Shown piece after piece: positions 54,407 to 63,878 of a stretch of 64,000 nt of DNA. The stretch comes from Bowmanella denitrificans (GTDB taxonomy: Bacteria; Pseudomonadota; Gammaproteobacteria; Enterobacterales; Alteromonadaceae), in contig NZ_BAAAEI010000020.1 of the NCBI RefSeq assembly GCF_039522935.1, positions 62,001 through 126,000 of the forward strand. Reading direction: 5' to 3'. A model generated the notes under the pieces. The model searched no databases. It was not told the origin of the DNA and saw only the letters and a list, made by a program, of their open reading frames with translations. Within the stretch, counting starts at the first letter, position 1, and the number at the start of each line of letters is the position of its first letter. A program made the translations under genes and the position numbers.

Positions 54407-55171
54407 TTATCCACGCTTGGCATATGGCTTGTCCCAATCTTCAGAGTGAATAAGCTTAGCGCCTTTTGCATAAGCTGGTTGCCTGCTATCCAAGGTAGGG
54501 AAATTAAAGTCTCGATGCAGAAAAATAGACGTCGTTGATGTATGACATTCACAAGGTTTAAAACCACTCATATCGACCTGAATCAGCCCCCCCTCTCTCA
54601 ATAATCTTGCTGTATTGGGGTGCCAGTCAGCATTGTCCAGTACTATTGCCCCCCCTCTGGCTAACTTAGTTAAGGCAACAGCTGCCGAGTCAAATCTATA
54701 TCCAGCGCCATCTATCACAATAAGATCGAACTCGCCTTGCTGTTGTTCTAAAACGAAAGGAAACATATCCCCCTGAGCCAGTATAAGCTTAACCTTGTCA
54801 TTGAGTTTTGGAATCAGGCTGTTGTACCACTCAGCATTATTCTCGGCACTGACCACTATTTCCGCCCTTTCCATCCAAAACAAAGTTGACATACCTGCAC
54901 CGTATTCAAAAATACGCTTATTTCGATAGTCAAACTGAATCAGGTACTCAATGGCCGGGTAAGTGTAAAGAGGGAGGTAGTTGCCCTGTTCATCCACGGC
55001 AACACCTTGCTCCGTGGAACGAAAAAAGCCGTAGGCGTTACGTAAAATATTGCTGCAGGAAGCAAGAAACATCTCACTTTTAGACATTTCTATGGCACCA
55101 GGATGGCGCTTTAAACGATCATCACTGCTTTGTGCATTGCTGAAGTTTCCCCAAAACATGCTGGTCTCCAT
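54407..55171 (-). CDS. Class I SAM methyltransferase-like protein
   Basis: 254 residues. The Rossmann motif I is IFEYGAGMSTLFW, with an acidic strand-2 region (VVSAENNAEWY) and motif IV FDLIVIDGAGYRFDSA. WDKPYAKRG closes the protein. This matches methyltransferases found beside 2OG oxygenases. The start abuts the stop of the upstream TPR-oxygenase gene (no gap). A substrate shared with the two flanking oxygenases is plausible but not shown. Confidence 0.75.
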   Translation of the reverse strand: METSMFWGNFSNAQSSDDRLKRHPGAIEMSKSEMFLASCSNILRNAYGFFRSTEQGVAVDEQGNYLPLYTYPAIEYLIQFDYRNKRIFEYGAGMSTLFWMERAEIVVSAENNAEWYNSLIPKLNDKVKLILAQGDMFPFVLEQQQGEFDLIVIDGAGYRFDSAAVALTKLARGGAIVLDNADWHPNTARLLREGGLIQVDMSGFKPCECHTSTTSIFLHRDFNFPTLDSRQPAYAKGAKLIHSEDWDKPYAKRG

Positions 55172-56968
55172 TTATTTTTTAATTGGTACGATATCAAAGG
55201 CAACTGTCACGCGGTATTGATTGTCATCAAAAGGTTCGGTGCCGTGCCACATCATGGAGGGAAACAGCACCACAGTGCCAGCCTGTGGCTTTATCATATA
55301 GTCAGCCTGCATGCTTATCTGACGTCCCAGTTCGGCCTGACCAAATTTTATCCAGCCGTTTCCTTGCTGGTTGACCGCATTAGGAACCGAAACGTAATAG
55401 CTGCCACTGATCCACCCTTCGCTATGATAGTGGTTACGATGGAATCCACTTTTATTCAGCCTGACCGACCAGGCCCCACTGAATATGACTTCCCGGCTGA
55501 CACGTTGTAAAAAAGGATGCGTATGGTCTTTAGGTAAGGTGTCGATATGTTGCTCAACGACATAACGTAACTGCTGTTCAAGTAACTTAATACTGCCTTC
55601 GTCACGGCGAAATAGATGTCCTTCGGTTTGTGTGCCCGTTCGTAACGACTGCACAAGCGGATGATTCCGGCTGCTGTGTAACTTTTCCAAATCATCGAGT
55701 AATTGCAGATTAAAGTCGGTAATAGCAGTGAAACCGTCAGGACAAGGAAGCTCATAAGCTTTAACAAATCGGTCCAGGTCATAAAGCTGTCGGTATGCGG
55801 TCAAATTGCCGGATAACTTCAAACAGGCCGCCCGCATTGACCACCACGCCTGATTTTCGCTGTACCTTTCCGTTAATTCTGTGCATAGCTGATTTGCCTC
55901 ATCAAAATCTTTGGTTGCCAAATAGCAAAGCATTAACTCATTTAGCACCTGAGCCTCTCTCTTAGACTGACTCACCGCTATTTCCAACGTGGATTTGGCC
56001 GCCGCCAGTTGACCTTGTTCACGCAATATGTGGCCTTTTAACAGCAAGGCCTGAGTTGGCCAGTCCGTTGCAGAAGTCGCGTTCAGCACGGCTTCGGCCT
56101 GTGGCAAACATCCCGCCTTTAGCAGTTTGTTGCTTAAATCACAGCGCAGCGCCCAATTTTCAGGCGAACCACGCAGTGCGTCCTCATAACTTTTCAACCA
56201 CGCAGTGTCATTATTGAGCCAGCGTATTTCTGACAATCCCTGATGTAGGGACAGATTGCCGGGTTCCTGTTTGAGTGCATCGAGTAAAATTTGTTCGGCC
56301 TCTTCACACTTCCCATTTAGAAACAGATTGGTTGCTAATTCTTTGCAGCAGGATGCAGATAAGCGACTTTCCCGTAAGCACTCTATCGCCAGTTGATACT
56401 GCCCTTTCGCTCGGTGACATTGCGCAAGCGACAACAGTATTCGATCCTTGTCTGATACCAGGTTAATGAGCTTTGTCAGGCGTTCCAGCGCCATGTCAAT
56501 TTGCCCCAACTCCATACAACAACTGGCAAACATTACAGCGGCCGACACAAAAGCAGGCTTGGCGTCTAAGGCATGACCAAATAGTGCTAATGCAGAAGCA
56601 AACCGCTTCTGTTCAAAATGCAATAATCCGGCGTTGTAGGATGCATCAGCAAAACCCGGCTTAAGGTCCAACGCTTGTTGAAAAAGCGCTAACGCTTTTT
56701 CAACGTTACCCATTTGCTTTTGCAGATTGCCAAAATTATTGTGCACTTCCGGGTCATTAGGCGCAATTTTAATGGCTTGGTTGAATGCACTCTCACTCTC
56801 ATGCAGCCGACCCAGTTTACGTAAACTAAGGGCATAGATATGCCACACCAGTGGATGGACATTACCCACACCGATTAACTGCCTCAGCATTTGCTCCGCA
56901 GCCAGGTAATTTTGTTGCTGATAAAGTGCAACGGCTTGTTGCATCAGCTTTTGTGCGTTAACAGACAT
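55172..56968 (-). CDS. TPR-domain putative 2OG-Fe(II) oxygenase
   Basis: 598 residues. Residues 1-370 are tetratricopeptide repeats (HPLVWHIYALSLRKLGRLHESESAFNQAI and later copies). Residues 400-598 are an oxygenase domain of the putative 2OG-Fe(II) type, with RNHYHSEGWISGSYYVSVP and PQAGTVVLFPSMMWHGTEPF, then YRVTVAFDI. TPRs probably hold a protein substrate. First gene of the set downstream of the TonB-dependent receptor, separated from it by a terminator. Confidence 0.88.
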   Translation of the reverse strand: MSVNAQKLMQQAVALYQQQNYLAAEQMLRQLIGVGNVHPLVWHIYALSLRKLGRLHESESAFNQAIKIAPNDPEVHNNFGNLQKQMGNVEKALALFQQALDLKPGFADASYNAGLLHFEQKRFASALALFGHALDAKPAFVSAAVMFASCCMELGQIDMALERLTKLINLVSDKDRILLSLAQCHRAKGQYQLAIECLRESRLSASCCKELATNLFLNGKCEEAEQILLDALKQEPGNLSLHQGLSEIRWLNNDTAWLKSYEDALRGSPENWALRCDLSNKLLKAGCLPQAEAVLNATSATDWPTQALLLKGHILREQGQLAAAKSTLEIAVSQSKREAQVLNELMLCYLATKDFDEANQLCTELTERYSENQAWWSMRAACLKLSGNLTAYRQLYDLDRFVKAYELPCPDGFTAITDFNLQLLDDLEKLHSSRNHPLVQSLRTGTQTEGHLFRRDEGSIKLLEQQLRYVVEQHIDTLPKDHTHPFLQRVSREVIFSGAWSVRLNKSGFHRNHYHSEGWISGSYYVSVPNAVNQQGNGWIKFGQAELGRQISMQADYMIKPQAGTVVLFPSMMWHGTEPFDDNQYRVTVAFDIVPIKK

Positions 56969-57020
56969 AACTTCACCTTATGACCCACAAAAGTCTTATC
57001 ACATTAGACTAACAAAAAAA

Positions 57021-57040
57021 AACCAGCCTTTCGGCTGGTT
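57021..57040 (-). terminator. Terminator after the TonB-dependent receptor
   Basis: AACCAGCC, loop TTTC, GGCTGGTT; on the minus strand a run of nine T follows. Confidence 0.92.
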
Positions 57041-57057
57041 CTTTAAGCAAGTTCGAT

Positions 57058-59811
57058 TTAGAACTTGGCAGTCACACGAGCATACCAGTACATACCAGCG
57101 GTATCGTATGAAGATGACAGAGTATTCATATCATCATTGTTGGTGGTGTAAGGTGGCTCTTTATCAAACAGGTTTCTTGCACCCAAGGTAAAGGTGTAGT
57201 TATCCATGTAGTAGCTACCCTGAATGTCGTGATAAACCACTGAACCGGCATGGTTACTGGTGTTATCACTGGCAGCCAGGTCCTCTACCGTCTCATCGTC
57301 AGTACCCATCATGAAACGGGCCATCCACGTGAATGAGTAATCACCTGCAGTATAAGTGGCGGTAAAGTTAGTACGCAGTTCAGAGAACGCTGCGACGTTG
57401 TTCTCCCACTGGTCTTCACCATAGTAACCAGCCAGATGGATCATCTCTTCACCATCAAATGGAACATAGTTGTATTTGTCCAACCAGGTACCATCTAAAC
57501 GCATTTTCAGGCTACCTTCACCCATATCCATGCTGTAGCTGGCGTCAAAATCCACACCAGCCGTTTCAAAGGTCGCAAGGTTAGCGTTAGTTACCATGAT
57601 ACCAGCCATGGCACCTAACACATCGCGACGCGGTGAAGTTGGATAAGGTACGCGGTCAACAGCTGCTGCACCAACAATCAAACTACACAATGGGCTGCTG
57701 AAGTTGGCACTTTCATAACAGCCATTGATGATATTACTGGTCCCTGCGGTACCGATACCGTTGGTGATTTCAATATCAAAGTAGTCTACTGCAACACTGA
57801 AGTTCTCAATGAAATCAGGTGTATACACAAAACCTACGGTCAAGCTTTCTGACTCTTCAGGTTGCAGGTCAGGGTTACCACCGACGATAGAACTGGACTG
57901 GTTAGAGGTCAGCTCGAAGTCGCCCGGTAAGCCGTCTGCCGCGCAGTTGGCCTTAACGGTAGCACTCTGAGTACCGGTTGCGTACTTAGTACAAGGTTCG
58001 TTGTAGTTCAGGTTAGATTCCTGCTGCGGTGCAAACAGTTCACTGATGCTCGGTGCACGGAAACCATCCGCCTTAGTGGCACGAATTAACAAACCGTCAA
58101 ACGGGGTATATTCCAGACCAATTTTGGTGTTGGTTTGTGCATCCAGGAAGTTATAGTCTGAACGACGTACTGCAGCAGACAGGTTCAGAGACTCCACTCC
58201 AGGCAGGTCGGCCAGCAGAGGCACGCTCAGTTCCAGGTAAGTTTCCGTTACGTCGTATTGACCTTCGGTTTTCTCACCGGCTACTGAGTAAATCTCACCA
58301 ATCAGTGCTGCACCATCAGGTTGGAACAGATAGTCTTCCCAACGCTTTTCAATACCCACAGCCCAGGCGACTGGGCCTGCAGGTAATTCGAAATCACCCA
58401 GGTCGCCAGTCAGGTTAGCCAGTAACTGTTTGGTAGTACCACGTACAACAGGTGAGTTAGGCAGGAACGCATAATCAAGCTGGGCCTGAGTCAGACTGTC
58501 CATAACAAAGGGGTTCCACAACCCAGGACACAGCGCATCAGCGGCACACTTAGTGGGGTCGGTCAGGTTACCGAAACGTTTGGGGTTGGCACGGCCAAAA
58601 TCAACCCGCGCATCTACGAAGCGCGCGTAGTTGTAGGACACATCCCAGGCCCAACCATTGTCCAGGAAGCCTTCGAAACCGAATACCATGCGGTAATCAG
58701 AAAAATCCTGCGTAAAGGCACGACCACCGGTCTCGGTCAAACGGCGGTTGATTACCAACTCTTCGCCGATAGGGTTGTCCGGGTGATCAGCAGTAACGAT
58801 TTGTCCCCAGAAAGTACCTTCAGGGCCCATCAACTGGTCTGACTGACGGTTGGTAAAACCACCTTCCAGAAATACCGTGGTTTCGTCAAACACTTCATAG
58901 CTGGCAGCAGCGTTGATACTGAACACTTCCTGCGGCGTTACCATGTAGCTGGTAGTTGCAAAGTTATAGGCATCTGTTGCGCCGTTCAGTTTGCGAATTT
59001 CACCGGTGTTTGGATCAACCACCATGCTCTTTAAGGTGGTACCAGGTGTTAATGATGTCCAGGTGCCCATTGCTGTAGTACCAGAACCCCAGCATTCAAC
59101 ACCACCAGCACCATCATCCTGAAGAGGGCATTCAGAGAAATCACGGTCTTTCTGACCAATTGGCTGACGATTGGTGTATTCCAATGACAGCACCACGTTG
59201 CCCTTGTCATTTGAGGTACCAACAGTAGCGGCCACTTTCGATGTTTCGCCATCACCTTTGCCAGACAAGTCGTACTGAGCAACAAACTCAGCACCTTCAA
59301 AATTACGCTTGGTAATAAAGTTCACAACACCAGCGATAGCGTCTGAACCATATACAGTAGAAGCACCATCACGCAGAACTTCTACACGCTCTACGAATGA
59401 CATTGGGATGGAGTTCAGATCACTAAACGCGGTACGACGACCATTCACCAAAATCAGAGTACGGCCTGAACCCAAGCCACGCAGAGATACAGTGGCAGAA
59501 CCGTTACTGCCGTTGTTCACGTTAGAACCCTGGGCAGAACCATTCACCGCTGGCAGCGCTTGGATGTATTTTTCGATAGTAGGTACACCAGCTGCTTCCA
59601 AGTCCTGAGCCGTCAGAACAGTAATGGGGCTGGCAGACTCCATATCAGTACGCTTAATGCGAGAACCTGTTACAGAGATTTTTTCAACGGCTTCGGCGCC
59701 TTCAGTGTTTTGACCTTCTTGAGCAAAGGCAACGGGTGAAAACGCAACAGAAGTAGCTCCCAGAGCCAGCGCCATGCGCACAGCTCCAGCTAGTCTGGAT
59801 TTCATATACAT
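57058..59811 (-). CDS. TonB-dependent receptor
   Basis: 917 residues: a signal peptide (ALALGATSVAFSPVAFA), a TonB-box-like segment (VEKISVTGSRI), a plug domain (ASPITVLTAQDLEAAGVPTIEKY, SVSLRGLGSGRTLILVNGRR-like, SVYGSDAIAGVVNFITK), and a 22-strand barrel ending YWYARVTAKF with a terminal Phe. The plug belongs to the large group of Alteromonadales and Caulobacter receptors for carbohydrates or peptides rather than siderophores. The substrate is unknown. Energised probably by the TonB2 operon 5-10 kb downstream. Confidence 0.93.
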   Translation of the reverse strand: MYMKSRLAGAVRMALALGATSVAFSPVAFAQEGQNTEGAEAVEKISVTGSRIKRTDMESASPITVLTAQDLEAAGVPTIEKYIQALPAVNGSAQGSNVNNGSNGSATVSLRGLGSGRTLILVNGRRTAFSDLNSIPMSFVERVEVLRDGASTVYGSDAIAGVVNFITKRNFEGAEFVAQYDLSGKGDGETSKVAATVGTSNDKGNVVLSLEYTNRQPIGQKDRDFSECPLQDDGAGGVECWGSGTTAMGTWTSLTPGTTLKSMVVDPNTGEIRKLNGATDAYNFATTSYMVTPQEVFSINAAASYEVFDETTVFLEGGFTNRQSDQLMGPEGTFWGQIVTADHPDNPIGEELVINRRLTETGGRAFTQDFSDYRMVFGFEGFLDNGWAWDVSYNYARFVDARVDFGRANPKRFGNLTDPTKCAADALCPGLWNPFVMDSLTQAQLDYAFLPNSPVVRGTTKQLLANLTGDLGDFELPAGPVAWAVGIEKRWEDYLFQPDGAALIGEIYSVAGEKTEGQYDVTETYLELSVPLLADLPGVESLNLSAAVRRSDYNFLDAQTNTKIGLEYTPFDGLLIRATKADGFRAPSISELFAPQQESNLNYNEPCTKYATGTQSATVKANCAADGLPGDFELTSNQSSSIVGGNPDLQPEESESLTVGFVYTPDFIENFSVAVDYFDIEITNGIGTAGTSNIINGCYESANFSSPLCSLIVGAAAVDRVPYPTSPRRDVLGAMAGIMVTNANLATFETAGVDFDASYSMDMGEGSLKMRLDGTWLDKYNYVPFDGEEMIHLAGYYGEDQWENNVAAFSELRTNFTATYTAGDYSFTWMARFMMGTDDETVEDLAASDNTSNHAGSVVYHDIQGSYYMDNYTFTLGARNLFDKEPPYTTNNDDMNTLSSSYDTAGMYWYARVTAKF

Positions 59812-60168
59812 GTTTTGTCTCCCTGGACCACTAACTTGTTATCTAGTGATTTTTGTTATCCGCTTTAGCGGTTATTTTTCATGAGAGGTAGTGAGCCTCT
59901 CATTCGATAATATACATAGGGCTTTAATCTGGTCAACCGATGTTAGCTAGTAACCCGCCTGAACACTGCTCACAACGAGCAAAAAAGCACCTACATGTAA
60001 CATTTAGTGTACACAACAAAAACAAAAAGACACTAAAAATAACAATCGAATGGAACTTTTTATGGATTGCAGGACACATCAGAAAATGTATCCAGAGGCT
60101 TACTGACGCCTTCCCAGCGGCTATGTAACAGGAAGATGCCAGTATAATTAAACCCTGAGACAGATTTT
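59812..60168. other. Intergenic region between the receptor and kynA
   Basis: No gene. It holds the receptor promoter area on the minus strand, a palindrome CCGCTTTAGCGG (59860-59871), and an 8-bp inverted repeat ATGAGAGG/CCTCTCAT around 59880-59902. Both lie in the receptor leader and could bind a regulator or fold in the mRNA. Confidence 0.5.
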
Positions 60169-61263
60169 TTATATGTCACTCAACGCAAAACCCAATTTTT
60201 GCCTAACTTTAGTCGGTAATTCAGGTAAAGCCGCTTTGGGTAACAAGAAGGTGGCCATGTTGAAGAAGTCTTTAAAGATGCGGTTAGATTCAGTAGTCCG
60301 TTTCAAATACTCATGCCCTGATGACCCGCCGGTACCTATCTTGCCGCCCAGCATCCGCTGTACCATCATGGCATGACGGTAACGCCAGATGGTTAGTTTC
60401 TCATCCACTTCGGTCAGGCAGGTAATAAACTGATAGGGCAAATTAAACAATGGCTCCTCATTATACTGATTAATGAAAAGTGCGGCCAAAAGCGCCTTTT
60501 GCGATAAACGAAATTGCCCTTGCAACTGCCACTTTGCGTATTCATTTTCGTCCCACAATGCTTCAAATGTATCCCGGGTAGATTGCAGCTCTTTGAGCTC
60601 CTGACGAAGCTCTTTATCTGATAAGGTCGGGTTATTTCGAATGATTTCCTCGTCACTTGCCAACATTTTATCTGTGGCCTGGCGATATAGCTGCCAAAAC
60701 CGGAAATCATCAAACTCCAGCAACGGCAGACGCTCCAGCCATTTTTGTGTAAGTTCAAACAAACTATCTTTGCTCTCCAGGCGCTCAAGAAACGCTCTAT
60801 CACTGTCTTCAAGCCGGTTATAAAAAGACTGCTTGTCAAAATCAATGCGAAACTCACGTTTTAATCCAAGCGAGATTTCCAGCATTTTGAACTGAATGCT
60901 CTGGAATCCGGAGGCGGGTACCAAATAATCACGGAAGGATAAGAACTCCTGAGGGCTCATGGTCTCCATCACACTTATTTGATCGTTCAGCAATTCCTGA
61001 ATACTGATCACCCTTTTCAATCTGTGCACGACAGTTGTAAGTTGCTGGTCGCGCACCTCCTGCTCGGAAAACACATCTATGATGGAGGAGAGTTCGTGCA
61101 ATATCTGTTTAAACCACAGCTCATACACCTGATGCACGATAATAAACAGGGTTTCTTCGTGTGCTGCCTGCCCATACTTGGCACTTTGCAGCTTTTGCGC
61201 GCTTAACAACTTGTCGAGTTGTAAGTAGTCACCGTAATAGCAGGGTTCAATATTTTTTTTCAT
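60169..61263 (-). CDS. kynA: Tryptophan 2,3-dioxygenase
   Basis: Heme dioxygenase opening tryptophan to N-formylkynurenine. 364 residues from ATG 61263 (MKKNIEPCYYGDYLQLDKLL). Motifs include HEETLFIIVHQVYELWFKQILHEL with the active-site His, FRDYLVPASGFQS and MLGGKIGTGGSSGHEYL with the heme-ligand region. An in-frame ATG at 61374 would add 37 residues with no family match. Other kynurenine-pathway genes are not in the window. Confidence 0.95.
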   Translation of the reverse strand: MKKNIEPCYYGDYLQLDKLLSAQKLQSAKYGQAAHEETLFIIVHQVYELWFKQILHELSSIIDVFSEQEVRDQQLTTVVHRLKRVISIQELLNDQISVMETMSPQEFLSFRDYLVPASGFQSIQFKMLEISLGLKREFRIDFDKQSFYNRLEDSDRAFLERLESKDSLFELTQKWLERLPLLEFDDFRFWQLYRQATDKMLASDEEIIRNNPTLSDKELRQELKELQSTRDTFEALWDENEYAKWQLQGQFRLSQKALLAALFINQYNEEPLFNLPYQFITCLTEVDEKLTIWRYRHAMMVQRMLGGKIGTGGSSGHEYLKRTTESNRIFKDFFNMATFLLPKAALPELPTKVRQKLGFALSDI

Positions 61264-61450
61264 TAAAGTTATCCATTTTCTAAACAAAATGAGCTCAGCG
61301 GATTTGCCCTTTCTTAGCGGCCATACGCATTGACAAATCGCTTGATGACACAGGTTAAGTGTACTCAAGTCCAATAAATCAAAGAAGCCTCTGGCCTAAG
61401 GGACAAACTTCAACTAGCCTGTTGAAAACGTGAAGCAAACAGGACAGAAA

Positions 61451-61729
61451 ATGAAATTGGATGATGACATTCATAACTACTATGAACATCTGGTGCTGGA
61501 AAGAATTGAAAAGTTAGGGCTGCACAACAGTCAAGATGATGATTTTCTAGCCGACCTCAGTTGCCTGACCTTGAACCAGTGCCCAGCCCGCTACATTCGG
61601 TTCGAAGTAGATATGGCCTTTTACATTTCACAAAGTGAGCGGCAGCAAATGGAAATGAATGTATCGGAAGCTATGGACAAAGCACTGAAATATTTGCAGT
61701 CAGATGATGCAAAGAAAAAGGCGGGATAA
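61451..61729 (+). CDS. ComFB-domain protein
   Basis: About 92 residues from ATG 61451 (MKLDDDIHNYYEHLV); an in-frame ATG at 61430 adds seven residues. LTLNQCPARYIRFEVDMAFYIS is the ComFB signature with its Cys and Arg. In Bacillus ComFB belongs to a late competence operon; in proteobacteria such small proteins are stand-alone, with a proposed nucleotide-binding role. It stands alone here, near the SRP RNA. Confidence 0.85.
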   Translation: MKLDDDIHNYYEHLVLERIEKLGLHNSQDDDFLADLSCLTLNQCPARYIRFEVDMAFYISQSERQQMEMNVSEAMDKALKYLQSDDAKKKAG

Positions 61730-61768
61730 CGGTAACATCCTGACCCTGCTAAAAATGGCCGGATTAAG

Positions 61769-61880
61769 GTGGCGGTCCTGCCAGCCACATCCCGGCACAT
61801 GAGTCCTTTACTGCGGCTGCTCCCTTCCGGGCCTGACCGGGTTCATAAAGTATCATTGCGGGAGGACCGACGGGACCACC
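61769..61880 (-). ncRNA. ffs: 4.5S RNA, small signal recognition particle RNA
   Basis: About 112 nt. The 5' GGTGGTCC pairs with GGACCGCCACC at the 3' end. The conserved SRP hairpin tip is present: GGTCAGGCCCGGAAGGGAGCAGCC, containing GGAA and the symmetric loop strands (AGCAGCC), followed by TGCCGGGATGTGGCTGGCAGGACC, matching E. coli 4.5S RNA. Binds Ffh for co-translational membrane targeting. Confidence 0.93.
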
Positions 61881-61970
61881 ATAGAAAGCTCAGGTATGAC
61901 ATCGCCACCCTTAGGCGGCGCGCATTATCCCTGATAACCCGTCACCTTGCAAGGCAAGTATACGGACAAG

Positions 61971-62118
61971 TTCACTTCGCCACAGCGGTTTAGGTGCTCG
62001 TCACGGACGGAGTACCGATCAAGGTACATGGACGTACCGTGCGCCTGTGGCGAAGCGAAGGCGAATTCACTTCGCCATAGCGATTTAGGTGCTCGTCACG
62101 GATGGAGCACCGATCAAG
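61971..62118. repeat. REP/BIME-like element at the end of the dehydrogenase gene
   Basis: Two 53-bp direct copies (61971-62023 and 62066-62118), differing at four positions, flank a central palindromic part with an inverted CTTCGCCACAG/CTGTGGCGAAG pair (61975-61985 and 62044-62054). The right copy runs over the stop codon of the dehydrogenase gene (62114-62116). Confidence 0.75.
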
Positions 62119-63160
62119 AAAACCGCTCCTCAGCCATCTTGTTGGCTTCCAGATTGGTCGGCAGTCCCTGCTCATCTGCACGCTGATAGATTTCAAGCAG
62201 CGTGTCACCAATTCCTTCTATATGCTTACGCATGGCCTCGGCGCTACTGTCCATTTTCTGGTGATAAATATCAATAACGCCACCGGCATTTATGACATAG
62301 TCAGGTGCATAGAGTACGCCTTTTTCCTTGAGCATCTGACCATGACGTTCCTCAGCCAGTTGATTATTGGCCGCTCCAGCCACCACCTTGGCTTTCAACA
62401 AAGATAAACTGTTGTCATTAATAATGGCACCTAGTGCACAAGGCGCGAATACATCCACATCTAATGCGAAAATCTCATCAGGCGATACCACTGTCGCACC
62501 AAACTCCTGCACCGCTTTGTCAAGATTGTCCGGGTAGATATCGGTAACATAGAGCTTGGCACCTTCTTTATACAAATGCTCTGCCAAACGATAGCCAACA
62601 TGGCCAAGCCCTTGAATGGCAACTGAAACACCGTTTAAATCTGAGCCAAGGGCGTGACGCACGGAAGCACGTAAGCCAACAAATACCCCATAGGCAGTTG
62701 ACGGTGCCGGATTGCCGTCTGCTGCACCACCGTCATAACGGAACTTAGCGTGAGTGCCAGCGATATACTCGCAGCGCTGCGCCATCAGTTGCAAATCGCG
62801 CACCGCAATGCCGGAATCTTCTGCGGTGATGTACTTGCCTCCAAGACTTTGCACGAAATCCCCCATCGCCAACATCATGTCATCAGACTTGCCTTTACGA
62901 GGATCACCAATAATGACAGATTTTCCGCCGCCCAACTGCAAATTTGCCATGGCAGATTTGTAAGACATACCTTTAGATAAACGCAATACATCCGTAAGGG
63001 CTTCCTCACTGCTTGCGTAAGGCCACATACGGCATCCGCCAAGGGCAGGACCAAGGTTTGTATTATGCACGGCAATTATGGCTTTAAGGCCAGATTTGGC
63101 ATCATGGAAAAACGCCACTTTTTCGTGGTTGTCGTAGGCCTTGTGATCAAAAACAGACAT
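62114..63160 (-). CDS. Glu/Leu/Phe/Val dehydrogenase (leucine dehydrogenase type)
   Basis: 348 residues. The catalytic Lys is in LSKGMSYKSAMANLQLGGGKS; the NAD-binding Rossmann motif is IQGLGHVGYRLAEHL. PALGGCRMWPY and EDSGIAVRDLQ follow the Leu/Val dehydrogenase pattern. Oxidatively deaminates branched-chain or aromatic amino acids. The stop codon lies within a repeat element. Divergent from an Lrp-type gene that probably regulates it. Confidence 0.9.
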   Translation of the reverse strand: MSVFDHKAYDNHEKVAFFHDAKSGLKAIIAVHNTNLGPALGGCRMWPYASSEEALTDVLRLSKGMSYKSAMANLQLGGGKSVIIGDPRKGKSDDMMLAMGDFVQSLGGKYITAEDSGIAVRDLQLMAQRCEYIAGTHAKFRYDGGAADGNPAPSTAYGVFVGLRASVRHALGSDLNGVSVAIQGLGHVGYRLAEHLYKEGAKLYVTDIYPDNLDKAVQEFGATVVSPDEIFALDVDVFAPCALGAIINDNSLSLLKAKVVAGAANNQLAEERHGQMLKEKGVLYAPDYVINAGGVIDIYHQKMDSSAEAMRKHIEGIGDTLLEIYQRADEQGLPTNLEANKMAEERFS

Positions 63161-63382
63161 ATCGTTACCCTGTTAAAATATGCGGGATGTTAGGAAATTG
63201 TTGCACATGGTAGCGCATCGCCCAGAGGACATGTCTTGCTAACTTTCAGGCTACATCCCTACCCGTGCGCAACAGTAATCTTAAAAATCGAACCTCAATA
63301 GGAGGCTCATCCTAGTAAATTCAGTTGAAAAACCCTCTGTTTTTCAGCATCCTTGTGCCACTTTGTAAACCCACTGTGATTT

Positions 63383-63850
63383 ATGAAACTAGACAAATTT
63401 GATCGTGAAATTCTTCGGGTCCTGCAAAAAGACGCGACCGTCTCAATGGCAGAACTCAGCCAAAAGGTGGGGCTGTCGCACACCCCCTGCTGGCGAAGAG
63501 TAAAACGCCTGGAAAGCGACGGTATCATCAAACGCAAAGTGACGCTGCTGGACGGTAAGAAGCTCAATTTAGGTGTCAGTGTTTTCATCTATGTCACGCT
63601 CAAAAACCATGACGAAGAATCTCTTAATGGCTTTGAAGCAGCGGTCCAGCATATTGCCGAGGTAGTAGAGTGTCATACCACCAGCGGCGAAAAAGACTAC
63701 CTGCTCAAGGTGGTGGTCGAGAGCATAGAAGAGTACGAACAACTGCTGAAAAGCAAACTCACACACCTACCATGCGTTGATCATCTCAGTTCAACCTTTG
63801 CCCTAAAACAGGTTAAGAACACCACTGAATTACCGATTAAAAACCAATAG
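63383..63850 (+). CDS. Lrp/AsnC-family transcriptional regulator
   Basis: 155 residues. N-terminal helix-turn-helix (FDREILRVLQKDATVSMAEL, GLSHTPCWRRVKRLESDGII) and a C-terminal RAM domain for amino-acid binding. Divergently placed to the amino-acid dehydrogenase, suggesting local control in response to amino acids, as in other Lrp-family regulators paired with catabolic genes. Confidence 0.92.
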   Translation: MKLDKFDREILRVLQKDATVSMAELSQKVGLSHTPCWRRVKRLESDGIIKRKVTLLDGKKLNLGVSVFIYVTLKNHDEESLNGFEAAVQHIAEVVECHTTSGEKDYLLKVVVESIEEYEQLLKSKLTHLPCVDHLSSTFALKQVKNTTELPIKNQ

Positions 63851-63852
63851 AC

Positions 63853-63874
63853 GGGCTGATTTGACAGCCCTTTT
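63853..63874 (+). terminator. Terminator after the Lrp-family gene
   Basis: GGGCTG, loop ATTTGA, CAGCCC, then TTTT. Lies between the convergent lrp-like gene and maiA. Confidence 0.7.
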
Positions 63875-63878
63875 CTGC

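Noticed and set aside
61769..61993. 74-codon plus-strand frame
   Set aside because: Antisense to the 4.5S RNA gene, which explains the sequence.
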